NCBI RefSeq assembly: GCF_900142565.1
Contig: NZ_FRBH01000002.1
Coordinates: 248,001 to 312,000 of the forward strand
Origin: Chishuiella changwenlii
GTDB lineage: Bacteria; Bacteroidota; Bacteroidia; Flavobacteriales; Weeksellaceae
Direction of reading: 5' to 3'
Length of the DNA stretch: 64,000 nucleotides
A program made the translations under genes and the position numbers. This document shows positions 17,073-26,251 of this stretch, piece by piece (positions within the stretch are counted from its first letter, which is position 1; each line of letters begins with the position of its first letter). The notes below the pieces were generated by a model that was not told the origin of the DNA, did no database searches, and saw nothing but the letters and a program-made list of their open reading frames with translations.

Positions 17073-18482
17073 ATGAATGATTTAACTGCTGATAGAAAAA
17101 TATCAAAATTTTTACCTTGGCTTGGCGCTATGGCAATTTTTATGCAAGCTTTAGATGGAACAATTTTAAATACATCTTTACCAACAATAGCAAAAGAATT
17201 AGGAAAATCTCCTTTAGAAATACAATCTATAATTGTTTCGTATACTTTAACCGTAGCTTTATTAATTCCACTTAGTGGATGGCTTTCTGATAAATATGGA
17301 ACGAAGAAAATTTTTCAGTTAGCTATTTTTATTTTTACACTAGGTTCAACATTCTGTGCTCTTGCAACAACTTTACCTTTTTTAGTTATCTCTAGGATTA
17401 TACAAGCCATTGGAGGATCAATGATGGTTCCAGTTATTCGCTTAGCAATTCTTTATGCTTATCCCAAAAAAGAATTATTAAAAGTAATTAACTTTATTAC
17501 AATCCCTGGTTTAATAGGTCCTTTGCTTGGTCCAAGTTTAGGAGGTGTTTTAGTTGAAACATTATCTTGGCACTGGATCTTTTTAGTAAATATCCCTTTC
17601 GGAATTTTAGCATTGTGGATAACCACTTTTGCAATGCCAAATTTTAAACATCCCGTTTTTAAATTTGATATAAAAGGTTTGCTTCTTTTTAGTGGAGCAA
17701 TTACAGTTTTTACATTGGTAATGGAATTAACATCATCAAACGTAATTGGACTTACAACTATCCTTTCATTACTATTATTAGCTGTAATACTTGGAGCAAT
17801 TTATGTTGTTTATTCAAAAAAGAAACAGCATCCTTTAATAGATTTAAAGTTGTTAAATATTAGAACTTTAAAAATAGGTATAATTGGAAACCTTATAACA
17901 AGACTTGGAATAGGAGGAATGCCTTTTCTTATTCCATTATTATTACAAGTTGGTTATGGTTACACAGCTACAGTAGCAGGTTTAATTATGATTCCAGCAG
18001 CTGCAAGTAATATTGTAGCAAAATCTTTTGTTGTGCCAATTGTAAGTAAATTTGGATATAGAAATACATTAATTGCTAATACAATTTTATTGGGATTAAT
18101 TATTTGTATGTTCTTTTTCCTACAATCTACTTCACCTATTTATTATATCGTTCCTTTAATGATTTTGAATGGATTTTTTAGTTCTATTCAATTTACTGCA
18201 ATGAATACTTTGGCTTTAGCAGATTTAAATGAAGATACATCCAGTGAAGGAAATAGTTTATTATCTGTTACACAACAATTATCGTTAACATTTGGAATTT
18301 CAGTATCAGCACTTATCTTAGGTTTTTACAGACAATTAGAGTTTATTACCAAGGGAGTTGAGGTACAGGCTTTCCGATATTCTTTTCTAACAATGGGAGT
18401 AATGACAATGTTATCTACTTTTATATTTGTTCAATTAAAAAATGCTGATGGGCAACAAATGTCGAGAACTAAAGTTGATTAA
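17073..18482 (+). CDS. DHA2-type MFS drug exporter
   Basis: 469-aa inner-membrane transporter with about 14 predicted membrane segments. Motif A (GWLSDKYGTKKIF) lies between helices 2 and 3. The DHA2 motifs LDGTILNTSLPTIA in helix 1 and GLIGPLLGPSLGGVL in helix 5 place it with MdtD/EmrB-like proton-driven multidrug exporters. The substrate is unknown. There is no membrane-fusion partner or TetR/MarR regulator next to it. It is monocistronic, starting 72 bp from the divergent TatD-like gene and ending at a terminator. Confidence 0.9.
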   Translation: MNDLTADRKISKFLPWLGAMAIFMQALDGTILNTSLPTIAKELGKSPLEIQSIIVSYTLTVALLIPLSGWLSDKYGTKKIFQLAIFIFTLGSTFCALATTLPFLVISRIIQAIGGSMMVPVIRLAILYAYPKKELLKVINFITIPGLIGPLLGPSLGGVLVETLSWHWIFLVNIPFGILALWITTFAMPNFKHPVFKFDIKGLLLFSGAITVFTLVMELTSSNVIGLTTILSLLLLAVILGAIYVVYSKKKQHPLIDLKLLNIRTLKIGIIGNLITRLGIGGMPFLIPLLLQVGYGYTATVAGLIMIPAAASNIVAKSFVVPIVSKFGYRNTLIANTILLGLIICMFFFLQSTSPIYYIVPLMILNGFFSSIQFTAMNTLALADLNEDTSSEGNSLLSVTQQLSLTFGISVSALILGFYRQLEFITKGVEVQAFRYSFLTMGVMTMLSTFIFVQLKNADGQQMSRTKVD

Positions 18483-18504
18483 TTTCTTAAATTATATTTA
18501 GTAA

Positions 18505-18533
18505 AAAAGCCCTTCTCATAGAGAAGGACTTTT
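18505..18533. terminator. Terminator between the MFS gene and mscL
   Basis: AAAAGCCCTTCTC-ATA-GAGAAGGACTTTT, one mismatch in the stem, with A/T tracts on both sides. It serves converging genes. Confidence 0.85.
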
Positions 18534-18551
18534 ATGTGATACTATTTTTTG

Positions 18552-18935
18552 TTATTTATTTTTTAATAAATCACGAATTTCAATTAATAATTGCTCTTGC
18601 GTTGGTCCTGCTGGAGCCTCTTCTTCTTTTGGAGCTTCTTTCTTTAATTTATTAATTCCTTTAATCATTAAGAATAATGCAAAAGCAACAACAATAAAAG
18701 AAATGGTTGCAGCTAAGAAACTTCCGTATTTTATAGCAGTTCCAGGTATTACTAATGACGCTAAATCTTCTGCGTTAATAGCTTTTAAAGCTGGACTTAG
18801 AAGTGCAGGAGTAATAAGGTCTTCTACTAAAGAAGTTACAATTTTACCAAAGGCACCACCAATAACAACACCGACAGCTAAGTCAACAACATTGCCTTTT
18901 ACAGCAAACTCTTTAAATTCTTTAAAAAATCCCAT
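18552..18935 (-). CDS. mscL: Large-conductance mechanosensitive channel MscL (copy 1)
   Basis: 127 aa inner-membrane channel opened by membrane tension to protect against hypo-osmotic shock. The N-terminal amphipathic helix and pore helix FKEFAVKGNVVDLAVGVVIG, the second helix ISFIVVAFALFLMIKGINK, and the C-terminal bundle helix ending LLIEIRDLLKNK are all complete. It is about three-quarters identical by eye to the neighbouring copy 200 bp upstream, so the pair arose by local duplication. Confidence 0.96.
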   Translation of the reverse strand: MGFFKEFKEFAVKGNVVDLAVGVVIGGAFGKIVTSLVEDLITPALLSPALKAINAEDLASLVIPGTAIKYGSFLAATISFIVVAFALFLMIKGINKLKKEAPKEEEAPAGPTQEQLLIEIRDLLKNK

Positions 18936-19135
18936 AAGTCTTAATTTTTCTTCAAAGTTTAATAATAATATATATCGTTAAAACAAATAAACTAGATATT
19001 TGTTTTATAACAGTTAAGTTGACGATAAAGTTATCATTTTATCTTTAAAATACAAATTGTCTTTTTAGGGATTGGTTATTTTTTATTAAATGAAAATGCA
19101 TTATTTTTATTAAAAAATAGAAATACATTTATCGC

Positions 19136-19522
19136 TTATAGTGTATTTTTCTCCTTTAATATATCACGAATTTCAGTTAATAAATCTTCTTGTGTTATAG
19201 CATCATCATCGTCTTTAAGCGTGTCTTTTTGTATTGTATTAACACCTTTTACAATTAAAAACAACGAAAAAGCTACTATAATAAAAGAGATAGTAGCAGC
19301 TAAAAAACTACCATATTTTATAGCAGTTCCAGGAATTACCAATGCTGCTAAATCCTCTGCATTCATAGCTCTTAATGCAGGTGTAAGAATAGCAGGGGTA
19401 ATAATGTCTTCTACTAAAGAAGTTACAATTTTACTAAAGGCAGCTCCAATAACTACACCAATAGCTAAATCAATTACATTGCCTTTAATGGCAAATTCTT
19501 TAAATTCATCAAAAAATTTCAT
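19136..19522 (-). CDS. mscL: Large-conductance mechanosensitive channel MscL (copy 2)
   Basis: 128 aa, intact paralogue of the adjacent gene. The pore helix FKEFAIKGNVIDLAIGVVIG is near identical. Differences concentrate in the loop before the C-terminal helix, which here is acidic (LKDDDDAITQEDLL) instead of KEEEAPAGPTQEQL. It lies 36 bp after lgt in the leftward run yidD-lgt-mscL-mscL. Two complete tandem copies suggest different gating or expression rather than a decaying duplicate. Confidence 0.95.
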   Translation of the reverse strand: MKFFDEFKEFAIKGNVIDLAIGVVIGAAFSKIVTSLVEDIITPAILTPALRAMNAEDLAALVIPGTAIKYGSFLAATISFIIVAFSLFLIVKGVNTIQKDTLKDDDDAITQEDLLTEIRDILKEKNTL

Positions 19523-19558
19523 AGGTTTTGGTTTTAGGTTTTTAAAAATTTTACTAAT

Positions 19559-20455
19559 CTACATAGGCTCTATTTCTGGTCTCTTTTTAGATGAAATAAA
19601 TAAGTACAAACCAATAAGCATAAAAGGAATGCTTAACACTTGTCCATTATTTAGTCCAATGTTCAAAGTTTGGGCAACAGCCTCTTCACCTTGATTTTCT
19701 TTAAAGAACTCAACAATAAACCTAATTAGAAATAATAAAAATAAGAAAATTCCTAATAACGCACCAAGATATTTTCGTTTATCTGTTTTATGATATAAAT
19801 AAAGCATTATAATTCCTAAGATAATATATCCTATTGCTTCATAAATTTGTGCAGGATGTCTCGATACTATTTCTCCATAACCAGAACTTTGTTGATAAAA
19901 TTTAACAGCCCAAGGTAAGTCAGAAGGTTTTCCAACAATCTCAGAATTATAAAAGTTTCCAACGCGAACTGCAGCTCCACCAAATGGAACAACAACAGCC
20001 ATTCTATCTAGTAGCCACAAAACATTACGACGTTGTAAATATTTTCTTGAAAATAAATAAGAAGTAATGATAACCCCTAATGCAGCTCCATGACTTGCTA
20101 AACCACTAAAACCTACAAATTCATAATTTTGTAATAATCCAAAAAATGTAGATTCTCCTGGAGCATATTGTACAGGTAAAAAGACTTCAATAGGTCTTTC
20201 TATAAAAGCAGCTGGATCATAAAATAAATATTCTCCTAATCTTGCGCCAACAATAGCACCAATAAATGTATATAAAAATAAAGGATCAAGTAATTCCTTT
20301 TTTTGATTTTCTTTTTTAAAGATGTTAGACATTAAATACCATCCTACAACGAATGCTACTATCCAACATAAACTATAAATATGCACTTTAAATCCTGCTA
20401 CTTCAAATAAATAAGATTGCGGATTCCAGTCGATAAACGAAATAAAATTAATCAT
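19559..20455 (-). CDS. lgt: Prolipoprotein diacylglyceryl transferase
   Basis: Inner-membrane enzyme transferring diacylglycerol from phosphatidylglycerol to the lipobox cysteine of prolipoproteins, the first step of lipoprotein maturation. 298 aa with seven hydrophobic segments. The Lgt signature is seen as [14 protein letters not shown], with the essential HGAALGV and [12 protein letters not shown] segments. It overlaps yidD by 4 bp. The many lipoproteins in this window would be substrates. Confidence 0.96.
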   Translation of the reverse strand: MINFISFIDWNPQSYLFEVAGFKVHIYSLCWIVAFVVGWYLMSNIFKKENQKKELLDPLFLYTFIGAIVGARLGEYLFYDPAAFIERPIEVFLPVQYAPGESTFFGLLQNYEFVGFSGLASHGAALGVIITSYLFSRKYLQRRNVLWLLDRMAVVVPFGGAAVRVGNFYNSEIVGKPSDLPWAVKFYQQSSGYGEIVSRHPAQIYEAIGYIILGIIMLYLYHKTDKRKYLGALLGIFLFLLFLIRFIVEFFKENQGEEAVAQTLNIGLNNGQVLSIPFMLIGLYLFISSKKRPEIEPM

Positions 20456-20688
20456 AGATTTTTCTTTTTAGGTACAGGGTCATATCCATGTCCTCCCCAA
20501 GGATGACAACGTACAATTCTTTTTGTTCCAAGCCATAAACCTTTTAATAAGCCATGTTCTTTTAAGGCATCAATCATGTATGATGAGCAAGTTGGTTGAT
20601 ATCTACAATTGCTTCCTAACCAAGGCGAAATTGCTAATTGATAAAAACGAACAAGTAAAATAAATGGTTTTATTAAAATGTTATTCAT
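20452..20688 (-). CDS. yidD: Membrane protein insertion efficiency factor YidD
   Basis: 78 aa. It contains the family core: [20 protein letters not shown], with two conserved cysteines, and [17 protein letters not shown] at the C-terminus. It is a small membrane-associated amphipathic protein that helps YidC-dependent insertion. The stop overlaps the lgt start by 4 bp, so translation is coupled. Confidence 0.96.
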   Translation of the reverse strand: MNNILIKPFILLVRFYQLAISPWLGSNCRYQPTCSSYMIDALKEHGLLKGLWLGTKRIVRCHPWGGHGYDPVPKKKNL

Positions 20689-20761
20689 TGAGCAAAGTTA
20701 ATTATTCGAATGAATATTACATTATCTAACTTGGATAGTTTCTAAATAATATAATATTAAA

Positions 20762-21268
20762 TTATTTTTTAATGTACGAAGCAGGATCTAATGCTTTATA
20801 AGACCAACCTTGTAAAAATTCTAATACAACTTTCGGGTCATGACCTTGTGTTTCTTTACTTTCTAGGTAAGCAGAATTTTGTGTATGTATAACCTCTCCC
20901 TTACCATTTAATATAACAAATACTGGAAAACCGAAACGTTCCGGATGTTTTAGAGAAGCTAATGTTTCTTCGTTCTTATTTTTTGGAGAATAATTTACGT
21001 GAACAATTTCATAATTATTAGCTAAATAATCTTTTATCTCTTGGTTTTCTTTTGTCAATTTATCAAACATCATACACCATGCACACCAATTCCCTCCAAT
21101 TTGCAACAAAACATGTTTTTTATCTGTAGATGCTTTTTTAACAGCATTAGCAATGTCAATTTTCGGATTTGCTTCTTCGTTGTAAATTTTTGGTTTATCT
21201 GCTTGTTGACCAAATGCAAAGCTTAATGATAAAAGCATTAAGCTAAAAAAGATTGATAATTTTTTCAT
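20762..21268 (-). CDS. Periplasmic thioredoxin-like protein
   Basis: 168 aa. The signal peptide is followed by QQADKPK (cleavage after the FAFG region). A thioredoxin fold carries the active site C62-A-W-C65 in GGNWCAWCMMFDK and the cis-Pro segment FGFPVFVILNGKGEV. This is the 'thioredoxin_7/DUF255-like' type found in the Bacteroidota periplasm, probably a disulfide reductant. A tryptophan before the first cysteine and an aromatic between the cysteines are typical. The partner is unknown. Confidence 0.85.
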   Translation of the reverse strand: MKKLSIFFSLMLLSLSFAFGQQADKPKIYNEEANPKIDIANAVKKASTDKKHVLLQIGGNWCAWCMMFDKLTKENQEIKDYLANNYEIVHVNYSPKNKNEETLASLKHPERFGFPVFVILNGKGEVIHTQNSAYLESKETQGHDPKVVLEFLQGWSYKALDPASYIKK

Positions 21269-21314
21269 TTTAAAATCTAAATATTCATTCGAATTTACAA
21301 TAAAAAATATTTTT

Positions 21315-21716
21315 TTAAGTATTTATAAGGCTATAAAATGAATCTAATTTTTTCTGAATTAAATTTATTTCTCTTTTTTTCTCTGAAGTTTTTAATTGAG
21401 AAATTAAATTAATATAAAATGTAGCTTCAAACTCTAATCGATCTAACTCTATTTCGTAAAAATTTATTTGATGATGAATTTGTGTAAAGTAGTAATTAAT
21501 CAGTTCAGTATAAATTAATTTTAACTCAGGATTTAGTTTTACGAGATAAATAAAATCTTGTAGCTCAATCAAAAATTCAATCATTTGTTTATTGATTTCA
21601 ATCTGTTTGTCTTTCAATTCAATCTTTTCTAAATAATTAGTAGATTGAATAATTTTATTTCCTAAAAGCTGATGTTTTCTCGTTAAAACTAAAGCGAATT
21701 CTAATGCTTCTTTCAT
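21315..21716 (-). CDS. Small all-helical protein of unknown function
   Basis: 133 aa with no signal peptide, no cysteine and no recognisable motif. It is almost wholly predicted helix, with heptad-like patterns of I/L and K/E, e.g. IELKDKQIEINKQMIEFLIEL and FYEIELDRLEFEATFYI. It looks like a four-helix bundle. It is divergent from rarA with 115 bp between start codons. No function can be assigned. Confidence 0.5.
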   Translation of the reverse strand: MKEALEFALVLTRKHQLLGNKIIQSTNYLEKIELKDKQIEINKQMIEFLIELQDFIYLVKLNPELKLIYTELINYYFTQIHHQINFYEIELDRLEFEATFYINLISQLKTSEKKREINLIQKKLDSFYSLINT

Positions 21717-21805
21717 CTTATAAAATTTATATTGGCAAAGTAAAAAAATGATAAAGCCAAAATATGTCGTCGAAAAAACTCTTAAGGTTTGATAAAACTT
21801 TTACC

Positions 21806-21813
21806 TAACTTTG
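21806..21813 (+). promoter_or_regulatory. Predicted -7 promoter element of rarA
   Basis: TAACTTTG matches TAnnTTTG exactly. TTTG at 21788-21791 is a possible but close -33 element (14-bp gap). Because this element overlaps the upstream in-frame TTG (21811), it argues that translation starts at ATG 21832. Confidence 0.5.
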
Positions 21814-21831
21814 AGTTCTAAATTGTTTTTT

Positions 21832-23112
21832 ATGAATGCGCCTCTAGCTGAAAGAATGCGTCCCAAATCGCTCGAAGAATACATAAATCAAAAGCATTTG
21901 GTAGGAGAAAACGGACCTATAAAAATGATGCTTCAACATAATATGATTGCATCAATGATATTTTGGGGACCTCCAGGTACTGGGAAGACGACATTAGCTC
22001 AATTAATTTCAGAATTAACAGATCGACCTTTTTATACATTAAGTGCAATAAATTCAGGTGTTAAAGAAGTGAGAGAGGTTATAGAAAAAGCTAAAAGCCA
22101 AAATTTATTTTCTGGAACAAAAAACCCGATTTTATTTATTGATGAAATTCATCGATTCAATAAATCTCAACAAGATAGTTTATTGGGTGCAGTTGAAACT
22201 GGATTAGTAACTTTAATTGGCGCTACAACAGAAAATCCAAGTTTTGAGGTTGTTCCAGCTTTACTTTCTCGTGCGCAAGTCTATGTTCTGAAACATTTAG
22301 AAAAAGAAGATTTAGAAGATCTAATTAGAAAAGCAATAGAAAAGGATGAAGTATTATCTAAATTAAATATTCAGTTAGATGATACAAATACTTTATTAAG
22401 ATATTCTGGTGGTGATGCAAGAAAATTATTGAATGGTTTAGAATTAGTTGTAAACAGTTTTTCACCAACAGATAAAATTATTATTAATGATGAGGTTGTT
22501 CATGAAAGAATTCAGCAAAATCTCGCTCGTTACGATAAAACAGGAGAACAACATTACGATATTATTTCAGCATTTATAAAGTCTATTCGCGGATCTGACC
22601 CCAATGGAGCAGTCTATTGGTTAGCAAGAATGATAGAAGGAGGAGAGGATTTAAAATTTATAGCACGAAGATTGCTTATTTCTGCATCGGAGGATATTGG
22701 TAATGCAAACCCAACAGCGATAATTATGGCAAACAATACTTTTCAGGCAGTTTCTGTTATAGGTTATCCGGAATCTCGAATTCTGCTTAGTCAATGTGCT
22801 ATTTATTTAGCAAATTCGCCTAAAAGTAATGCAACTTATTTAGCGATAGGAAAAGCACAGCAAATAGTAAAGCAAACGGGAGATTTATCTGTTCCATTAC
22901 ATTTACGTAATGCACCAACAAAATTGATGAAAGATTTGGATTATGGAAAAGAATATAAATATTCGCATGATTTTCCAGGTAACTTTGCTGAACAAGAATT
23001 TTTACCAGATGAAATATCGGGAACTGTATTTTATGATCCTGGTAATAATAAACGAGAGCAGCAAGATAAACAGTCCTTAAATCAGAAGTGGAAAGGTAAA
23101 TATGGTTACTAA
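21832..23112 (+). CDS. rarA: Replication-associated recombination protein A (AAA+ ATPase)
   Basis: 426 aa MgsA/RarA/WRNIP1 family clamp-loader-like ATPase acting at stalled replication forks. Walker A is [13 protein letters not shown], Walker [16 protein letters not shown], sensor [12 protein letters not shown], and sensor [17 protein letters not shown]. The C-terminal tetramerisation domain contains [16 protein letters not shown] chose ATG 21832 ([11 protein letters not shown]); an in-frame TTG 21 bp upstream lies inside the predicted -7 promoter box. Monocistronic with a long hairpin terminator. Confidence 0.95.
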   Translation: MNAPLAERMRPKSLEEYINQKHLVGENGPIKMMLQHNMIASMIFWGPPGTGKTTLAQLISELTDRPFYTLSAINSGVKEVREVIEKAKSQNLFSGTKNPILFIDEIHRFNKSQQDSLLGAVETGLVTLIGATTENPSFEVVPALLSRAQVYVLKHLEKEDLEDLIRKAIEKDEVLSKLNIQLDDTNTLLRYSGGDARKLLNGLELVVNSFSPTDKIIINDEVVHERIQQNLARYDKTGEQHYDIISAFIKSIRGSDPNGAVYWLARMIEGGEDLKFIARRLLISASEDIGNANPTAIIMANNTFQAVSVIGYPESRILLSQCAIYLANSPKSNATYLAIGKAQQIVKQTGDLSVPLHLRNAPTKLMKDLDYGKEYKYSHDFPGNFAEQEFLPDEISGTVFYDPGNNKREQQDKQSLNQKWKGKYGY

Positions 23113-23115
23113 ATA

Positions 23116-23150
23116 AAAATCTCAATTGTAATGTGTACAATTGAGATTTT
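23116..23150 (+). terminator. Terminator after rarA
   Basis: AAAATCTCAATTGTA-ATGTG-TACAATTGAGATTTT: a perfect 15-bp stem directly after the stop codon. Confidence 0.88.
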
Positions 23151-23302
23151 AAGGTTGGTAGTTTAGGTAAAAAATGATTTAAATATATATAATATTTAGG
23201 TTGGTTATTCGCCTTTAATCAATTCGTGTGCCAAAAACGATTTTTATAAAAAAATGTTTAAAAAATATTTAAAAAAAATAATTTACACTTTAAAAGAATA
23301 CT

Positions 23303-23722
23303 ATGAAACAGATACAAATTATAAATGGACCTAATTTAAATTTATTAGGAGTTAGAGAGCCAGAGATATATGGAACACAAACTTTTGAAGATTTCTTTAG
23401 AACCATGCAACGTCAGTTTCCTACTGTTTCTTTACATTATTATCAATCTAATCATGAAGGAGATATTATTGATAAGTTACACGAAGTAGGATTTAAATAT
23501 GATGGTATAATTTTAAATGGTGGAGCTTATACACATTATTCTTATGCAATTGCAGATGCTATAAAAGCAATTAAAACAAAAGTTGTAGAAGTTCATATAT
23601 CAGATATATATGCTAGAGAAGACTTTCGTAAAAATAGTGTAACAGGAGAAGGGTGTTTAAAAATTATCTCAGGAAAAGGTTTACCAGGTTATATAGAAGC
23701 TGTAGAGCTATTTATGAAGTAA
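23303..23722 (+). CDS. aroQ: Type II 3-dehydroquinate dehydratase
   Basis: Third step of the shikimate pathway, forming dodecameric enzymes. 139 aa, with the N-terminal INGPNLNLLGVREPEIYG (catalytic Tyr, substrate Asn), YYQSNHEGDIID, NGGAYTHYSYAIADAI and HISDIYAREDFRKNSV (active-site His/Ser region). All typical type II marks are present. A lipoprotein gene follows 25 bp later and may be co-transcribed. Confidence 0.97.
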   Translation: MKQIQIINGPNLNLLGVREPEIYGTQTFEDFFRTMQRQFPTVSLHYYQSNHEGDIIDKLHEVGFKYDGIILNGGAYTHYSYAIADAIKAIKTKVVEVHISDIYAREDFRKNSVTGEGCLKIISGKGLPGYIEAVELFMK

Positions 23723-23747
23723 AATTGAAATAATAAAAACTATAAAT

Positions 23748-24071
23748 ATGAATAAAATTATTTTTGGATTAGCTATCGGTCTATCTGTTATTAGTTGTAA
23801 TACTAAACCAGATAAAGATGATGAAACATTGAAAAAACAAACAATGGAAGCGTGTGAAAAGGCTGCGATACAACCTAACATGACGGATGGTCAGAAAACA
23901 GCATTAAAATCTTACTGTAGTTGTTCTACTGATAAAATGATTGGAGAGTTCTCTTATGTAGAAATGATGCAAATGAATGAGCCTTCACCAGAGTTAAAGA
24001 GTAGGTTAGAGAAATTAATTGCTCCTTGTATAAAAGAATTGGAAGTAAAGATGAATGAATTAAAGAATTAA
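23748..24071 (+). CDS. Small cysteine-rich lipoprotein
   Basis: 107 aa. The signal peptide ends in SVISC with lipidation at C17, followed by NTKPDKDDE (acidic, compatible with surface export in Bacteroidota). The mature part has four cysteines: MEACEKA, SYCSCSTDKM and APCIKEL, probably two disulfides in a helical hairpin. This Cys pattern recurs in short Bacteroidota secreted proteins of unknown function. It follows aroQ and ends at a terminator. Confidence 0.65.
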   Translation: MNKIIFGLAIGLSVISCNTKPDKDDETLKKQTMEACEKAAIQPNMTDGQKTALKSYCSCSTDKMIGEFSYVEMMQMNEPSPELKSRLEKLIAPCIKELEVKMNELKN

Positions 24072-24089
24072 TTCAGATTAGAGTAAAAT

Positions 24090-24123
24090 AAAAAAGAGAT
24101 GTAATAAATTACATCTCTTTTTT
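24090..24123. terminator. Bidirectional terminator
   Basis: AAAAAAGAGATGTAAT-AA-ATTACATCTCTTTTTT, a perfect 16-bp stem between the converging lipoprotein and engB genes. Confidence 0.9.
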
Positions 24124-24128
24124 ATTTT

Positions 24129-24743
24129 TTAATAAGGTTTAAAACGATCTTTTAATTGTTCGTTTAAACTATCAATGTATCCTGTTATTTCTAATTTTCC
24201 AATTTTACTTGTAGAAGAACTTGTAAAAATCTTAGGCAATTCTTCCCAAGTTTTTAATAACTCTGTTTTGTAGTTATTCAAGTTTTTTTGCATTTGCGTA
24301 CTGGTTAACTTATCAAGTTTTGTAAATACAATAGCAAAAGGAATTTGTTTGTTTCCTAACCATTCCATGAACTGTAAATCAATTTTTTGAGGTTCATGAC
24401 GAGAGTCTATTAATAAAAAGACATTGACTAGATTTTCTCTAAATTCAATATAATCATAAATCATTTTATTAAAACCACCACGAACACCTTTAGGAGCTTT
24501 TGCAAAACCATAACCAGGTAAATCTGCTAAATACCAAATATCATCCATTTCGAATGTATTGATTAATTGTGTTTTTCCTGGAGTTGCAGAAGTTTTAGCC
24601 AAAGACTTTTTATCTGCGATCATATTGATTAATGAAGATTTACCAACATTAGATCTTCCAATAAATGCGTATTCTGGTTTATGTGGAGGAGGGCAATCTT
24701 TATATTTTTGTGAACTTTTTATAAATTCAGCTTTCTTTATCAT
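24129..24743 (-). CDS. engB: Ribosome biogenesis GTP-binding protein EngB (YihA/YsxC)
   Basis: Essential small GTPase for 50S assembly, 204 aa. G1 GRSNVGKSSLI, G2 threonine region KTSATPGKTQLIN, G3 DLPGYGFAKAP, and G4 TKLDK are present, with the G5 region SSSTSKIG. It starts 1 bp after the alpha/beta hydrolase gene stop in a two-gene leftward operon. Confidence 0.96.
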   Translation of the reverse strand: MIKKAEFIKSSQKYKDCPPPHKPEYAFIGRSNVGKSSLINMIADKKSLAKTSATPGKTQLINTFEMDDIWYLADLPGYGFAKAPKGVRGGFNKMIYDYIEFRENLVNVFLLIDSRHEPQKIDLQFMEWLGNKQIPFAIVFTKLDKLTSTQMQKNLNNYKTELLKTWEELPKIFTSSSTSKIGKLEITGYIDSLNEQLKDRFKPY

Positions 24744-24744
24744 A

Positions 24745-25527
24745 TTATGCTTTTACGGTAGAATCAAGTTGTTTCTCGATTAACCATTTTTGTAAAATTT
24801 CATTAAATAATTCCGGATGTTCCATCATTGGAGCATGACCACATTCGTCTATCCAATAAAGTGTTGCTTCAGGTAACTCTTGTTCAAATTCAATAGCTAC
24901 TTCTGGCGGAGTTACATTATCTTGTTTTCCCCAAATTAAACATACAGGAATTTTAATATCTTTTAAATCATTTTTCATGTTAGATTTCATTGCATCACGA
25001 GCGATATATAAAGTCTTGATAGCTTTATTACGATCATTTACAGTGCTAAAAACATCATCAACAATTTCTTTAGTAGCAACATTTGGATCAAAGAAAACCT
25101 CACGCGTTTTACGTTCAACATATTCATAATCGCCACGTTTAGGATATGTTTCACCAAATGATTTTTCATATAGACCAGAACTTCCTGTAAGACAAAGAGC
25201 CTTTACATATTCAGGATGTCTATGGCTAATTACTAAGCCAATATGTCCGCCAAGAGAATTTCCGACTAAAATAGCTGGTTCTTTAACAATTACATCAATA
25301 AAATTAGCAACATGTTTTGCGATGTTCTTGATATTTGTATTGATAACTGATAAAGAATATAAAGGTAATTCTGGTGCAAAAACTTTGTATCCTCTTTGAG
25401 TATAAAAATTTGTAAGAGCACTAAAATTACTAAGTTCACCCATTAATCCGTGAAGTAAAACGATTGGTTGTCCTTCACCTTCTTCTATATAAGAGAACTT
25501 ATCTTTCTTTTTTAATCTAAAAAACAT
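24745..25527 (-). CDS. Alpha/beta hydrolase
   Basis: 260 aa, cytoplasmic. The catalytic triad is visible: nucleophile S91 in GNSLGGH, acid D203 in GKQDNVTP, and H231 in ECGHAPMMEHP. The oxyanion-hole segment LLHGLMG is at residues 24-30. It belongs to the broad MhpC/BioH-like esterase group. The substrate cannot be predicted. First gene of the operon with engB. The pairing with engB is common in Flavobacteriia but the functional link is unknown. Confidence 0.85.
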   Translation of the reverse strand: MFFRLKKKDKFSYIEEGEGQPIVLLHGLMGELSNFSALTNFYTQRGYKVFAPELPLYSLSVINTNIKNIAKHVANFIDVIVKEPAILVGNSLGGHIGLVISHRHPEYVKALCLTGSSGLYEKSFGETYPKRGDYEYVERKTREVFFDPNVATKEIVDDVFSTVNDRNKAIKTLYIARDAMKSNMKNDLKDIKIPVCLIWGKQDNVTPPEVAIEFEQELPEATLYWIDECGHAPMMEHPELFNEILQKWLIEKQLDSTVKA

Positions 25528-25734
25528 TTACTCGATATTAAGTCGACAAATTTAACTATTAATTACGGTTTATGTATACTAATCTAAAAAAAAACTTTAT
25601 TACATAATTATTATCAATCATTTTACAACTGCTATATAAATAAAAATTTAGAGACTAGTAGGTGTGTTTTAATTATTAATTACTTAACTCATTGATAATA
25701 AAAATTAAATTGTTAATAAATAATTAAACAAAAG

Positions 25735-25759
25735 TGGTAAAAAATGGTATTTAGTGGTA
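25735..25759 (+). promoter_or_regulatory. Predicted MraZ operator: three TGGTA direct repeats
   Basis: TGGTA at 25735-25739, 25745-25749 and 25755-25759, each separated by exactly 5 bp (10-bp period). Flanks are also similar (GTGGTAA, ATGGTAT, GTGGTAA). E. coli MraZ binds TGGGN direct repeats with 5-nt spacers before mraZ, so this is probably the flavobacterial equivalent. It ends 9 bp before the -7 element, where binding would block RNA polymerase. Confidence 0.75.
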
Positions 25760-25768
25760 ATATTTTTT

Positions 25769-25776
25769 TATTTTTG
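25769..25776 (+). promoter_or_regulatory. Predicted -7 promoter element of the division cluster
   Basis: TATTTTTG fits TAnnTTTG. No clear TTTG at -33; that region is occupied by the TGGTA repeats. The start codon lies only 14 bp downstream, implying a very short or absent 5' leader. Confidence 0.5.
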
Positions 25777-25789
25777 AAAAAAATCTATC

Positions 25790-26251
25790 GTGAATTCATT
25801 GATTGGTACATATGAGTGTAAGGTAGACACAAAAGGAAGACTCCCAATTCCAGCGGGTTTGAAAAAACAATTAGCTGATTATTTGGAAGACGGTTTTGTG
25901 TTGAAACGCTCTGTGTTTCAGAATTGTTTAGAGCTTCATCCGATGAAAGAATGGGATAAAGTAATGAACGATCTGAATAAACTGAACCGATTTGTGAAAA
26001 AAAACAATGATTTTATTCGAATTTTTACAGCAGGTTTAAAACTTGTTGATATTGATTCTAACGGAAGGGTTCAGATATCAAAAGATTTAGTGAAGTTTGC
26101 AAATATTAATAAAGATGTAGTATTAAATTCTTCAGTAAATATGATTGAGATTTGGGACAAAGATAAATACGAAGAGGTAATTAACGTAGAAGATTTCGAT
26201 TTTGCTACGTTGGCTGAAGATGTAATGGGAAAAATAGGAGAAGATGAGTAG
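25790..26251 (+). CDS. mraZ: Transcriptional regulator MraZ
   Basis: 153 aa with two SpoVT-AbrB-like DNA-binding repeats: IGTYECKVDTKGRLPIPAGLKK (start of repeat 1) and KLVDIDSNGRVQISKDL (repeat 2). Represses the division and cell-wall cluster in other bacteria. The start codon is GTG (25790): MNSLIGTYECK is the conserved N-terminus and there is no closer ATG. It overlaps rsmH by 8 bp. Three operator-like repeats upstream suggest autoregulation. Confidence 0.95.
   Translation: MNSLIGTYECKVDTKGRLPIPAGLKKQLADYLEDGFVLKRSVFQNCLELHPMKEWDKVMNDLNKLNRFVKKNNDFIRIFTAGLKLVDIDSNGRVQISKDLVKFANINKDVVLNSSVNMIEIWDKDKYEEVINVEDFDFATLAEDVMGKIGEDE

Noticed and set aside
21811-21831. Upstream in-frame TTG start of rarA adding seven residues
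   Set aside because: The TTG lies inside a TAACTTTG promoter element and the family N-terminus begins at the ATG at 21832.
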